This document shows positions 42,070 to 50,674 of a stretch of DNA of 64,000 nt, piece by piece; the stretch's first letter is position 1; every line of letters begins with the position of its first letter. The notes below the pieces were generated by a model. It was not told where the DNA came from. It searched no databases and saw nothing but the letters and a program-made list of their open reading frames with translations. The stretch spans positions 62,001-126,000 of the forward strand of contig SDNP01000002.1 of NCBI GenBank assembly GCA_004524445.1, in the 5' to 3' direction. This DNA comes from Candidatus Thorarchaeota archaeon. Its GTDB lineage: Archaea; Asgardarchaeota; Thorarchaeia; Thorarchaeales; Thorarchaeaceae. Both the position numbers and the translations under genes were made by a program.

Positions 42070-42162
42070 AGCCCCAGGCGAGAGTTGAACTCGCGATCTC
42101 CTGATTACAAGTCAGGCGCAGTTTCGACCTGCATAAGCAGTAGGCCGCTTTGCTACTGGGGC
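42070..42162 (-). tRNA. tRNA-Thr(TGT) with a D-arm insertion (probable intron)
   Basis: Acceptor GCCCCAG/CTGGGGC, discriminator T and encoded CCA (42067-42069). Anticodon stem CCTGA/TCAGG with loop CTTGTAA, anticodon TGT. T-arm GCGAG-TTCAACT-CTCGC. The D-loop is expanded by about 17-21 nt containing the hairpin CTGC-TTAT-GCAG. With bulges TAC and GAA around helix GGCC/GGTC, the removed piece would be 42124-42140, leaving an 11-nt D-loop. Other boundaries are possible, so intron ends are uncertain. Confidence 0.82.
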
Positions 42163-42479
42163 ACAATTGCTCTCCTCATGGTATGTGTTATAGAGTTTTC
42201 GTAGTATCAAATAACTCGCTTCAGAATACCACTGGAATTAAGGATATTGAGGATAAAAAGGAATATTCGGGACGGATTTTCTGATTCTATGAGATTACTA
42301 GTGGTATATTAGGCACATGTTTATGAAGCCCTAAGCTTCAGTAAGTAATAGAAAGAAGTATCATTGAGTCCGATGAGTGTGACATCAGGGTCATACAAAC
42401 CCTCAATGCCTATAAGAAATCTAAAATAGTATACATAGGATTCCATCTTCTGTGGATATGTACTAGTAGGTGACGCCAA
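42163..42479. other. Intergenic region with no recognised feature
   Basis: 317 bp between tRNA-Thr and the Pro/Gly-rich membrane protein gene. A partial ORB-like core (ACCACTGGAA at about 42228) lacks the G-string and is not counted. A/T-rich stretches such as AATCTAAAATAGTATA near 42420 may be the promoter for the next gene. No RNA gene recognised. Confidence 0.3.
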
Positions 42480-43499
42480 TTGCAAACCCCTTACAGCGAA
42501 TTTACGAGGTTCATCTTTGAATTATTTCAGAATCTAACTGATATCTTCCAACCACTTGGAATTCCTTTTGGCCCAATTGCATGGTTCTATATAATCACAG
42601 TTGCACCCTTATTTGTAATCATACTAGTACTGGTTGTGCGGAAACGTGGTGCTGCAAAAGACGATGTGACACAAGGTATTCAAAGAATTATTGCATCAAC
42701 TGGTGACGTTTCCAGCGGCATATCAGGGACAAAGAAACTAGGATTTATCACAAGCCCCTCTGACGCCCTTGTTTTCCTAAAAATAGAAGAAAATGCAATC
42801 AAGCAAGCTCTATCTGCAGCTGAATACTACTCAAATCAAGGCGATCTTGACTCCGAGATTGCGGATAAAATCGCCACTGTCTACAACAATAGACTTGCTG
42901 CTGTGCAAACAGCAATCGCTAAGGACCAAGACCTAAAGGATATTGTCGATGCAGATACAGCTATTGACAAAGCAAGATCTGACTATTTACAGAAGCTGGC
43001 AGCGATGTCTGGAACTGCTGTGGAATCAGATACGGAAGAAGCAGGCCCACCAAGTGTTGGCCCTCCAACTTCAGCAGCTGAACCTACCTCACCAGTAGAA
43101 CCAGCGGAAGCCGGTCCTCCATCAGGCGGTCCCCCAGGCGGTGCCGCACCAAGTGCAGGCCCACCAGGTGGTGCACCTAGCGGAGGCCCGCCGAGTGGCG
43201 GCCCACCCAGCGGAGGTCCCCCAACTGGAGGTCCACCTACTGGCAGTGCCCCTTCCAGTGGAGTCCCGCCGGGCGGGGACACTCCTAGTGCTGAACCCCC
43301 AAGCGGTGCCGCACCAAGTGCAGGCCCACCAGGTGGTGTACCAAGCAGTGCTCCACCGACTGCAGAAGCCGCACCGGCTGAAATGGCTGCTGCCCCAGAT
43401 ACGGTCGCCAAACCTTCTACCAGTGGAAGTAAAAGCTCACTACAATCTGAGATGCTAGCTGAAATGGAACGTCTTAAGGCCCTTATGAGTGGCGATTAA
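42480..43499 (+). CDS. Membrane-anchored protein with Pro/Gly-rich low-complexity C-terminus
   Basis: 339 aa. A hydrophobic helix near residues 35-56 (WFYIITVAPLFVIILVLVV) is followed by basic RKRG, placing the rest in the cytoplasm. An alpha-helical region (about 60-180) precedes about 130 residues of GGPPSGGPPGGAPS-type repeats and a final amphipathic helix (SLQSEMLAEMERLKALMSGD). Similar Pro/Gly linkers occur in proteins that bring together partners at membranes. The start is TTG, and the family is not recognised. The long antisense frame over the repeats is an artefact of GGC/GCC composition. Confidence 0.6.
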   Translation: MQTPYSEFTRFIFELFQNLTDIFQPLGIPFGPIAWFYIITVAPLFVIILVLVVRKRGAAKDDVTQGIQRIIASTGDVSSGISGTKKLGFITSPSDALVFLKIEENAIKQALSAAEYYSNQGDLDSEIADKIATVYNNRLAAVQTAIAKDQDLKDIVDADTAIDKARSDYLQKLAAMSGTAVESDTEEAGPPSVGPPTSAAEPTSPVEPAEAGPPSGGPPGGAAPSAGPPGGAPSGGPPSGGPPSGGPPTGGPPTGSAPSSGVPPGGDTPSAEPPSGAAPSAGPPGGVPSSAPPTAEAAPAEMAAAPDTVAKPSTSGSKSSLQSEMLAEMERLKALMSGD

Positions 43500-43599
43500 A
43501 CAAAAACAGAATGATGGACAATTTTCCCGATATAGGAACATGATATCCAGAAAATCTCCCAAGTGGTAGTTATTAGCAATTGCATGACCAAGGTAATGT

Positions 43600-43806
43600 A
43601 TGGAGCCAGCTCAACGTCGAATCATAGGCGATAATGTCTATCATCTTGCCAAAATATTTGAGCATGGTACTGAAGCCGTTCGACTTGCAAGACATCTCAA
43701 AAAAAGGAATCATGTGATTCTGTCGAGAACGTCAAACGGGGAGTGGGCAGTATATCACAGGCCCAAATCCAAAAGCAAAGAAATATCCTTGGAGTCCATG
43801 CATTAG
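43600..43806 (+). CDS. Hypothetical small basic protein, 68 aa
   Basis: ATG start with no strong ribosome-binding site. The sequence is basic (RRIIGDNVYHLAKIFEHGTEAVRLARHLKKRNHVILSRTSNGEWAVYHRPKSKSK). The pattern of two helices and a terminal beta hairpin is typical of small archaeal nucleic-acid-binding or regulatory proteins, but no family is recognised. It sits between the Pro/Gly-rich protein and rpiA on the same strand. Confidence 0.45.
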   Translation: MEPAQRRIIGDNVYHLAKIFEHGTEAVRLARHLKKRNHVILSRTSNGEWAVYHRPKSKSKEISLESMH

Positions 43807-43874
43807 TTTTTATTCCACTCATTGGTTCAATTCTTGAACACGGATAGCATTGACTAATGGTTTAGGGAGAAAGA

Positions 43875-44558
43875 ATGATGTCGAAAGCAAAACAGGAAGC
43901 TGCAATGAGTGCATTAAATGTGGTTCCAGATAGTGGAGCTATTGGTCTTGGTAGTGGCTCTACAGTGGCAATATTCGCGAAAGAGCTTGGAAAAAAAATT
44001 GGTCAAGGCCAAGTTGACATCAAAGTTGTTCCCAGCTCCTATCAAGCATATCAGCTTGCGATTAGACACTCCATCCCCCTTACAAATCTAGATTTAAATC
44101 CCCTTCTTTCAATCACAGTGGATGGTGCTGATGAAGTAGACAAAAATCTGAACTTGACAAAAGGCGGTGGAGGAGCTCTTTTTCAAGAGAAAATAGTGGC
44201 TTCTGCTTCTGATGAACTACATATTATAGTCGACGAATCAAAATTGGTAGATAACTTATCAACTAAATTACCAATTCCCATAGAAGTACTTCCTTTCTCT
44301 CTTGGAGTAGTCAAAAGAAAAATCGAAGCAATGAGTATTCAAGTGAAAGTTAGAGAAGCAAAGAGGAAAATGGGGCCTGTTATAACTGATAATGGAAACT
44401 TCATTCTCGATTTGAAATTCGCCAAACCAATAGAAGAACCCGGAGAAATTGCTACACAACTAAAGATGATCCCTGGGGTTATTGAAACAGGTTTGTTTAT
44501 GGGAATGACCACCCAAGTTCATGTCGGCACAGAAACACAATCATACATTTTGGAATGA
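43875..44558 (+). CDS. rpiA: Ribose-5-phosphate isomerase A
   Basis: Interconverts ribose-5-phosphate and ribulose-5-phosphate. Family motifs: IGLGSGSTVAIFAKEL, SITVDGADEVDKNLNLTKGGGGALFQEKIVA (with the catalytic Asp/Lys region), IIVDESKLVDNL and the KMIPGVIETGLFMGM end. 227 aa, complete. GGGAGAAAGAATG provides the start context. Supplies ribose for nucleotides. tRNA-Arg(CCT) lies immediately 3' on the opposite strand. Confidence 0.95.
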   Translation: MMSKAKQEAAMSALNVVPDSGAIGLGSGSTVAIFAKELGKKIGQGQVDIKVVPSSYQAYQLAIRHSIPLTNLDLNPLLSITVDGADEVDKNLNLTKGGGGALFQEKIVASASDELHIIVDESKLVDNLSTKLPIPIEVLPFSLGVVKRKIEAMSIQVKVREAKRKMGPVITDNGNFILDLKFAKPIEEPGEIATQLKMIPGVIETGLFMGMTTQVHVGTETQSYILE

Positions 44559-44574
44559 ATCAAACTGTAGATGG

Positions 44575-44679
44575 CGGGCCCGCCCGGATTCGAACCGGGG
44601 AAAACTTGCTTAGGAGGCAAGTGCCCTATGGGCCGACATAGGGAACAAACCCTAACATTCCCGGCTAGGCCACGGGCCC
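44575..44679 (-). tRNA. tRNA-Arg(CCT) with a 29-nt intron in the D-loop
   Basis: Acceptor GGGCCCG/CGGGCCC, discriminator G and encoded CCA. Anticodon stem CTTGC/GCAAG with loop CTCCTAA, anticodon CCT. T-arm CCCGG-TTCGAAT-CCGGG. GCCG/CGGC forms the 4-bp helix with bulges GGA and CCA. Removing 44631-44659 joins GGCCTAGCCGGG to ATAGGGC, giving a normal D-arm. The intron folds internally around TAGGG/CCCTA. Confidence 0.92.
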
Positions 44680-44728
44680 TTCGATGCGTCGAAATCCCAA
44701 GTTGCTGTTAAACGTTTTGCGCTCTCGC

Positions 44729-46009
44729 TTATTGCGCTACCTTTGCAGATATTTCAGCACCTTCTTCCATGGCGTCAACTAACATGCTACCCTGCCTAGT
44801 CTTAATGCGTATTGAACTCTCACCATTTTTCCCAATCACAGTGGTAAAGAGATAGATGTCATCTGCATAAATCTCCAACCGCTGTTTAGCGTATTTTCTA
44901 CCAGCATACACCTTTACTTTCTTTTTTGAGTAACTGACAGAAACTGGCACGGTCTGTCCAGGAACCCCTCTGTACCTTGATCTGTCTTGTTTACCTGTTC
45001 TTGGACTACCACCTTTCACAGGCACAACTACCTTCTCGCCGCCAAAGGTAAAAATCTCATATTCTAGCCATCCTTGCTCAAAATCTCTTACCTCAATGAC
45101 GGGTCTAGCGAGGTCTCTTTTGGAACTACTCATACCCGTTGGCAATTTTACCTTAAGGGAAAGCGAAACCACTTTGGCAACCAACCCCGCCTCGATATGA
45201 ATGACGGTATCTACTGTACTAGGTAGTTGACCGAGTTCAACACGTCCTCCCAACATCAATCTCTGAATCGCGTCTATTGGTGAGCCCGCATGAACTACAC
45301 CAACCATACCAACTCCAGCTGATCTCAAATCAGAGTACGCCTGAAAATCTGCATCCTTTCTTAGCTCGTCATATATTACATAATCAGGACGCACTAGTAG
45401 CAAGATGTCAGCTGCCTTTTCCATACTTCCGTCAAGCGGTGAATACTGCACTATCTCATCATCCACTTGCAAATCTCTTGGCTGTTCAAGTGTTTTTACG
45501 ATGTTATCTTTGGAACTATAGAATTCTGCCAATGCAGCAGAAAAAGTACTCTTTCCCGAGCCTGGTGACCCTGTTACGAGTATTCCTTCTGCTCGTGTTT
45601 CAAGTCGCTTCATAAGTTTAGTACTGAGATGGTAGTCTTCCATAGACAATTTAGTGATGGGCCTGATTGCTGAAATCTCATATTTATCAGCAAAGGGCGG
45701 CATTGCAATTGCTATACGCAAGTTTCTCAACTGCACAACTGCCGCACCATCTTCTTCAATTTCAATGAATGACTCTCTATCATACGTGGCAGTTTCAATT
45801 ATTGCTGTGGCAAGTGTGTCCAGCTCTTCGTGTGTAAGCAGCCTTTCAGAGAGCTTCACGAGACTCCAATCACCCGGTGAACCACGTTTTGCGCGAGGCG
45901 GATTATTTTCCACAAGATGTACACTCATCGTATGGTCATCAAAAAACGCGTTTAGAGTGAGTATCTCTTCTTCATAATTATCATCATCGATCCAATCATT
46001 TCTCATCAT
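44729..46009 (-). CDS. PINA-like ATPase with KH-type C-terminus, PIN domain missing
   Basis: 426 aa. ATPase of the GspE/PilT-like PINA family: Walker [10 protein letters not shown] at 147-155, Walker B-like [11 protein letters not shown] near 210, and the [13 protein letters not shown] segment. The C-terminal part is basic and beta-rich with a KH-like stretch ([30 protein letters not shown]). In known PINA proteins, which act with Hjm/Hjc on Holliday junctions, a PIN nuclease domain of over 100 residues precedes this. Here the protein begins at the post-PIN segment ([21 protein letters not shown]). Start codon overlaps the endA stop. Confidence 0.8.
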   Translation of the reverse strand: MMRNDWIDDDNYEEEILTLNAFFDDHTMSVHLVENNPPRAKRGSPGDWSLVKLSERLLTHEELDTLATAIIETATYDRESFIEIEEDGAAVVQLRNLRIAIAMPPFADKYEISAIRPITKLSMEDYHLSTKLMKRLETRAEGILVTGSPGSGKSTFSAALAEFYSSKDNIVKTLEQPRDLQVDDEIVQYSPLDGSMEKAADILLLVRPDYVIYDELRKDADFQAYSDLRSAGVGMVGVVHAGSPIDAIQRLMLGGRVELGQLPSTVDTVIHIEAGLVAKVVSLSLKVKLPTGMSSSKRDLARPVIEVRDFEQGWLEYEIFTFGGEKVVVPVKGGSPRTGKQDRSRYRGVPGQTVPVSVSYSKKKVKVYAGRKYAKQRLEIYADDIYLFTTVIGKNGESSIRIKTRQGSMLVDAMEEGAEISAKVAQ

Positions 46010-46635
46010 TCATAATCTCCTATTTTCTGCAATTCCATTCTCGCTACAGTGTAATAGTTGACCTCTCCATTTTGGTCAACCAGAGCAAAAACAAGTTCTT
46101 TTCTGGAGGTAGCAGCTGTTTCCGTTACCAAATCTAGCTCGTTCAGGGATATGGGATTACCTTCCTTCAAGACGTATACCAACTGATTTGCAACTGAGTT
46201 CCCAGGCTTGTCGCCTCTCTCATATACTCTAAACCCAATCCCTGACCCAAACCCTGACCTAACAGCATAACCCCGACTCCTGAGGTCACGAAATACAAGA
46301 TATTTACTCCAGAGATTTTTGTCGGTTTGGGAAACTTGACTCACAATATCTTCCGCGTCCATGACATTTCCAGCAGGGGTTTCAACTACGATGCGACTTC
46401 GTTCAATCAGATGAAGCATTTCAATGGGAGACAATTCCAACTCTGCATTTGGTAGCCTCTCACCATAGAATCCTTGCTGTGAAATTCTATCAGCATCTTC
46501 TTTGCCAACTATTGCTTTTTTCCCACTAAAAATTGCTTTTGATGGTTCTTCATCCTCTGATTCTTCTTGATTCACCTCATGATTTGACTCATTTTCCGTT
46601 TCATCGAAATCATACTTGTCAGACACAATACACAC
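46006..46635 (-). CDS. endA: tRNA splicing endonuclease EndA-family subunit lacking the catalytic histidine
   Basis: 209 aa. Acidic disordered N-terminus (to about residue 32), then the EndA N-domain (GFYGERLPNAELELSPIEMLHLIERSRIVV) and C-terminal nuclease-fold domain (LWSKYLVFRDLRSRGYAVRSGFGSGIGFRVYERG). The catalytic tyrosine (Tyr138) and lysine (Lys179, in TSRKELVFAL) align. The histidine expected in the HxxYLV position is replaced: the segment reads GNSVANQLVYV (Val148). It is therefore either a structural subunit of an alpha2beta2 enzyme or an altered active site. The stop overlaps the start of the PINA-like gene. Confidence 0.82.
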   Translation of the reverse strand: MCIVSDKYDFDETENESNHEVNQEESEDEEPSKAIFSGKKAIVGKEDADRISQQGFYGERLPNAELELSPIEMLHLIERSRIVVETPAGNVMDAEDIVSQVSQTDKNLWSKYLVFRDLRSRGYAVRSGFGSGIGFRVYERGDKPGNSVANQLVYVLKEGNPISLNELDLVTETAATSRKELVFALVDQNGEVNYYTVARMELQKIGDYE

Positions 46636-46683
46636 ACATACTTGGGCGGCGTAATTAATGTGAAAAACTCTTCGACATGACAG

Positions 46684-47211
46684 ATGGTAAGAACTATAGC
46701 ATATAGAAGATATTCACTTTCTGTGATCGACCCTAAATTGACTGAACAACTCATGCAATTCTTATCGAATAGCAAAAGAGTAGCAATCTTAGGTATTGGG
46801 AACGACCTCAGAACAGACGACGGAATTGGCCCCTTTGTAGTTGAGAATCTGCAGACCAATAATGATAACGTATTGATTGAAGACGTTGGTTCCGTACCCG
46901 AGGCATTTACAAAAAGAGTCTCCGAATTTGGGGCTGATAGAGTCATCCTTATCGACGCTGCAGATATGAGAAAACCTGTGGGACATATCGAGCTCGTGAC
47001 AAAGGATCGAATTGGAGGCATCGCCATTAGCACACATAGTATGCCTCTCTCACTTTTGATGGAATATCTTGAGCAACAAACTGATGCCCAAACAATTCTG
47101 ATAGGAATTCAGCCTCAAAATATCCAATTTGGGGACCGCATGACTCCAGAATTGAAGCTCATCGGTAAGAAGCTTATTAGCATGATCGACTCTATCTTGA
47201 AAACATACTAG
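46684..47211 (+). CDS. hycI: Hydrogenase maturation protease (HycI/HyaD family)
   Basis: Cleaves the C-terminal tail of the NiFe hydrogenase large subunit after nickel insertion. Motifs: ILGIGNDLRTDDGIGPFVVENL (Asp/Glu nickel-sensing residues), VILIDAADMRKPVGHIELV, and the histidine region STHSMPLSLLMEYL, then IGIQPQNIQFGDRMTPEL. 175 aa, normal. With hypF at 30-32 kb this indicates an active hydrogenase system, although no structural hydrogenase gene is in the window. Possible start codons within the first 15 residues cannot be decided. mtnA follows 13 bp later. Confidence 0.9.
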   Translation: MVRTIAYRRYSLSVIDPKLTEQLMQFLSNSKRVAILGIGNDLRTDDGIGPFVVENLQTNNDNVLIEDVGSVPEAFTKRVSEFGADRVILIDAADMRKPVGHIELVTKDRIGGIAISTHSMPLSLLMEYLEQQTDAQTILIGIQPQNIQFGDRMTPELKLIGKKLISMIDSILKTY

Positions 47212-47224
47212 AGAGGTAAGTACA

Positions 47225-48262
47225 ATGTACCGGACAATAGAATGGTTGGATGAAAAAAATCAGGTGCGACTAGTAGACCAAACAAAACTGCCACTGACCA
47301 AGGCATTCATCGTAACTGGAAGCCATGAGCGCATAGCGGAATCTATCAAAGTCATGGAAATCCGAGGTGCTCCCGCCATAGGTGCAGCTGCAGCGATGGG
47401 AATGGCACTGGCTGCTTTGGAAAGTAACGCAGAAACCAAGAAGCAGCTAATTTCAGACTTGGAAGCTGCTGCTGAAACCCTGAACACTCGTCCCACTGCT
47501 GTGAACTTGACATGGGCGACTAATCGAATACTGCAAGTTGCAAATGCAACTGAGGGTGATGTTGAATCTATTATTGACCGACTTATTGAAGAAGCAAAGG
47601 AAGTTGCTGAAGAAGATGTACGTATGTGCAGGGCTATTGGCGAAAACGCTTTGCCCTTCATTGAATCTGGCGCCACAATCCAGACAATCTGCAATGCCGG
47701 TTCTCTGGCAACAGTCCATCTTGGCACAGTAGGTGCAGTGGTCAGAGTAGCCCATGAAGAGCATGCTGGTAATATTAGCGTATTTGCTGCAGAAACTCGT
47801 CCCCGTCAACAAGGCGCCAGATTAACGGTTTATGAATTCATGGAGGATGATATAGACACGACACTGATTACGGATGGTATGATTGGGACCGTTTTCAAAC
47901 AAGGGATGGTTGACTGTTGTGTAGTTGGCAGTGACAGAGTTCTTGGAACTGGACACGTCACCAATAAGATAGGAACCTATACTATGGCCATTACCGCGAA
48001 GCATCATGATATTCCCTTCTATGTCGTTGCTCCTACTAGTACAGTCGATATCGACAACGGACCCGAAAGCGTTGAAATCGAAGAACGTGATCCAGATGAG
48101 ATACGCATCATCAATGGAGAGTACGTGACCCGACCCGATGCCAAGGTCTACAACCCTGCATTTGACATAACGCCCCCTGAACTCATCACGGCAATCATCA
48201 CTGAGAAGGGAGTTGTAGAGAATCCCACTAGAGCAAAGATGAGGGAGATGTACGAGAAATAG
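47225..48262 (+). CDS. mtnA: S-methyl-5-thioribose-1-phosphate isomerase
   Basis: Isomerises methylthioribose-1-phosphate to methylthioribulose-1-phosphate for methionine salvage. Family motifs: VMEIRGAPAIGAAAAMGMAL, RPTAVNLTWA, ICNAGSLATVHLGT with the catalytic cysteine, ETRPRQQGARLTVYE, the GSDRVLGTGHVTNKIGTY region carrying the catalytic Asp, and FDITPPELITAIITEKG. The RGAPAIG motif separates it from ribose-1,5-bisphosphate isomerase and eIF2B subunits. 345 aa, complete. GAGAGGTAAG precedes the ATG. Likely co-transcribed with hycI by proximity. Confidence 0.92.
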   Translation: MYRTIEWLDEKNQVRLVDQTKLPLTKAFIVTGSHERIAESIKVMEIRGAPAIGAAAAMGMALAALESNAETKKQLISDLEAAAETLNTRPTAVNLTWATNRILQVANATEGDVESIIDRLIEEAKEVAEEDVRMCRAIGENALPFIESGATIQTICNAGSLATVHLGTVGAVVRVAHEEHAGNISVFAAETRPRQQGARLTVYEFMEDDIDTTLITDGMIGTVFKQGMVDCCVVGSDRVLGTGHVTNKIGTYTMAITAKHHDIPFYVVAPTSTVDIDNGPESVEIEERDPDEIRIINGEYVTRPDAKVYNPAFDITPPELITAIITEKGVVENPTRAKMREMYEK

Positions 48263-48392
48263 CAGACGCTATCGCTTCATCTAGTTAGTCGATTTCATAT
48301 CTAGTGAAGAATCGATCTTTCCATGCTATTCTCTGAACCGTCATTCATCAATCCCCGGGCTCTTGATTTCATGTAGTCACTAAGAAAGATGG

Positions 48393-48467
48393 TGGGCCGC
48401 GGCGGATTTGAACCACCGATCTTCTCGGTGTAAGCGAGACATCATAGCCGGGCTAGACTAGCGGCCC
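48393..48467 (-). tRNA. tRNA-Val(TAC), uninterrupted
   Basis: Acceptor GGGCCGC/GCGGCCC, discriminator A with encoded CCA. D-arm GTCT...; anticodon stem TCTCG/CGAGA with loop CTTACAC, anticodon TAC; T-arm GGTGG-TTCAAAT-CCGCC. 75 nt with no insertion, the only intronless tRNA in the window. Confidence 0.95.
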
Positions 48468-48504
48468 TAAAATCAGTGCCGGTTTGTCCGCATAAAAGAA
48501 TTAC

Positions 48505-49194
48505 CTATTGTCTATTTCCTACTAGATGGATTTCTTGAGTCGATTCGTCCAGAACCGCTGCCTTCAAACTATGAAATCCCATGCTTTGGACTTGTTTCAC
48601 TAGCTGTTTTTGATTATCGCTTGTTGTCTGAAACTTGAAGGCAGCAATCAGTATTCCTCCCGATTTCAAGACGGAACGATAAGATGCAATGAGTTCCAAC
48701 GTTCCTTGCACGTCCGTGGTCACATCAATCAACAACACATCAAACTGCTCCTCCTCAAAGATTCTCTTAGGTTCCAGTTCAAATGCATTGCCAACAATGA
48801 GTGACAACGTTTCGTTTTTCTGGATAATGGGTATCAGCATTTCCACAAATTGCTCGGAAATCTCGATGGCGGTAACTCTCAGACCTCTGTCTTTCAAATA
48901 ATGTAGAAAGCCACCTGCAGAGCTACCGATATCAATGGCATTTGTGTCTCGATTAAACTGAACTTGCGGAAATAACTCATCCAACTTCTTGAGCTTGAAA
49001 TAACCCTCAGGATAGTCCTTTGCCTCGGGCGAAACCACGACGTTTTCTTTTCCGGTGACTCTTTTGGAAGGTTTTACTTTTTCCCCATTTACCGTCACTA
49101 ACCCTTGTTTGATTGCTCTCTTAGCCATCTGTCTTGATGAGAACCGACCAGTTTCAACCAGCCAGACATCGAAACGTGGCATACAACTAGTCAC
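48505..49194 (-). CDS. TlyA-like rRNA methyltransferase with S4 domain
   Basis: 229 aa. S4 RNA-binding domain first (RFDVWLVETGRFSSRQMAKRAIKQGLVTVNGEKVKPSKRV), then a FtsJ-type SAM-binding domain: AIDIGSSAGGFLHYL, VTAIEISEQFV, FDVLLIDVTTD and a C-terminal FKFQ segment in place of the usual KPQFE. This is the TlyA (2'-O-methyl rRNA) family, common in archaea next to tfe. It overlaps the DUF2110 gene by 8 bp, so it is the last gene of the tfe/DUF2110/TlyA-like run. Confidence 0.82.
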   Translation of the reverse strand: MTSCMPRFDVWLVETGRFSSRQMAKRAIKQGLVTVNGEKVKPSKRVTGKENVVVSPEAKDYPEGYFKLKKLDELFPQVQFNRDTNAIDIGSSAGGFLHYLKDRGLRVTAIEISEQFVEMLIPIIQKNETLSLIVGNAFELEPKRIFEEEQFDVLLIDVTTDVQGTLELIASYRSVLKSGGILIAAFKFQTTSDNQKQLVKQVQSMGFHSLKAAVLDESTQEIHLVGNRQ

Positions 49195-49939
49195 CTATTT
49201 CTCGAGGTATGAAGAGATGCATAGGAACTCCCCTTAATACTGGACCTATAGCAGCGATTATGCCTGTTGCTCGTGTTGACCGTTTGCATCTCAGGGAAAA
49301 CTCGAATGGTCCTAGTCTCTCAATCTCATAGATATCCTGTCTATGATTTGTCCTTTCAAGTGCACCATCAATCATATCGCGATTGGCGCCAAATACTAAG
49401 AGACGCTGATGGTCGTCATTGCTCCAAGTATCTAATTGGCCAATGAAATCGGATGTAAATTCAGCCTCGATCTCAACACTTCTTTCATCTTTATGTACAA
49501 CTTCTACTGTCACAGGAAGATTATCTACAAGTACAAACGAACCTGCAATACTCCGTACTGATGCATTCATCTCAAACTGAGAACGAAGCTTGTGTAATGG
49601 TACTAATGCATCACTCATGGATGGGTTGGTAATACCAACATCAACATAGACTCCATAGCCCACCTTTCCCACATCTCGAAGTTGTCCGGAATATACATCT
49701 CCTGTTGACAGAGACCTCAAGGATGTGGTTGTGCCATATTCCCCCGCTAGAGTATTGCTGACAAATTCTTCATCGTCACCATCTAAAGATACGATAATAT
49801 GACCTCTCTCATCAATGGAAACCTTCTCAATCCGTATATCAAGCTCGGAGGTTCGCTCATGAAGGTCTGTTTCAAAATCACGAATAAGCCTATTCTGGTA
49901 ATCCCCATATACTCGCGCCAGTAAGGTTAACTCCATCAT
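49187..49939 (-). CDS. DUF2110-family archaeal protein
   Basis: 250 aa. N-terminal alpha/beta segment (MELTLLARVYGDYQNRLI...), central S1-like OB segment (STGDVYSGQLRDVGKVGYGVYVDVGI) and a C-terminal domain ending GPVLRGVPMHLFIPREIGD. The family is archaeal and typically encoded beside TFE; its function is unknown. The OB-like centre suggests nucleic-acid binding. It overlaps the TlyA-like gene by 8 bp and is 55 bp from tfe on the same strand. Confidence 0.7.
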   Translation of the reverse strand: MMELTLLARVYGDYQNRLIRDFETDLHERTSELDIRIEKVSIDERGHIIVSLDGDDEEFVSNTLAGEYGTTTSLRSLSTGDVYSGQLRDVGKVGYGVYVDVGITNPSMSDALVPLHKLRSQFEMNASVRSIAGSFVLVDNLPVTVEVVHKDERSVEIEAEFTSDFIGQLDTWSNDDHQRLLVFGANRDMIDGALERTNHRQDIYEIERLGPFEFSLRCKRSTRATGIIAAIGPVLRGVPMHLFIPREIGD

Positions 49940-49994
49940 TTCACAAACTCCTTCTGTTCATCTGACTACAAGTGCTTCCTAAAATGAATTTGTA

Positions 49995-50519
49995 CTATGT
50001 GGAGGCTGTTTCCAAATCCGCCCTCAGTTCCTCTACACGTTTCTTTAGAAAACTCACGGCCTTGGTATTATCAACATACTCAAGGGGTTCATTACAGTTC
50101 GGACATCGAAATGATAGACTCATTGCCTCTTCAAAAGGAACAGGCGATGAATCACGATTTACACAGACATAGAGGTCATTATTACTCTCATGTTTCAATC
50201 TTTGTTCAAGAAGATTCAGTACCATTTTCTTCTTCCTATTTACAAGTGCCTGGGCTTTCTTTGGATCGATTCGCCAATAATAGAGAAACCATCCGGTATT
50301 GCTGTCACGAATTCTACGATATGATGCCAGATGATTATCATGCAAATTATAGAGGATTTTCCTCACAACATTAAGCTTCAAATCAGTCTTGGTGGCTATC
50401 TCCTCATCGGTTGTTTCATCCGAATTTACTAGTACAGTAGCAACGTCCACCCCTTCCTTTCCGGCTATCTCTTCCACTACAAGTCTGAATAGGTCATTGT
50501 TAAAGGTTGATTGGGACAT
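49995..50519 (-). CDS. tfe: Transcription initiation factor E alpha (TFE)
   Basis: Assists promoter opening by archaeal RNA polymerase. Extended winged helix (TDEEIATKTDLKLNVVRKILYNLHDNHLASYRRIRDSNTGWFLYYWRID), coiled-coil linker, and a zinc-ribbon region. The ribbon normally has two Cys-x2-Cys pairs, but here the first reads YVCVNRDS with only one cysteine, while the second pair RCPNCNEPL is intact. Three ligands may bind metal weakly or use another residue. 174 aa, normal. First gene of the tfe, DUF2110, TlyA-like run. Confidence 0.9.
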   Translation of the reverse strand: MSQSTFNNDLFRLVVEEIAGKEGVDVATVLVNSDETTDEEIATKTDLKLNVVRKILYNLHDNHLASYRRIRDSNTGWFLYYWRIDPKKAQALVNRKKKMVLNLLEQRLKHESNNDLYVCVNRDSSPVPFEEAMSLSFRCPNCNEPLEYVDNTKAVSFLKKRVEELRADLETAST

Positions 50520-50674
50520 TTGCTGATTTCACCTAAGTTGCTATATTTGGCTATATGACTGGACCTGTATCAGTTTCAGAAGTTCAAGCCCAAAGCTGTG
50601 CATCTACTATATTATTTAGTTACATGATATATAAGAGCTATTCTTTACCCGTTAGAAACTCTCATCTAGATGAT

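Noticed and set aside
42228..42245. Additional ORB at 42.2 kb
   Set aside because: Only the TTCCAGTGG core is present, without the GGGG string; no AT-rich element or partner ORB is nearby.
42983..43411. 142-codon antisense frame over the Pro/Gly repeats
   Set aside because: It consists of the complement of GGC/CCA-type repeats and ends with the repeats. This is a composition artefact.
48393..48467. Hidden intron in tRNA-Val(TAC)
   Set aside because: The gene has standard arm lengths (75 nt), and no insertion is present.
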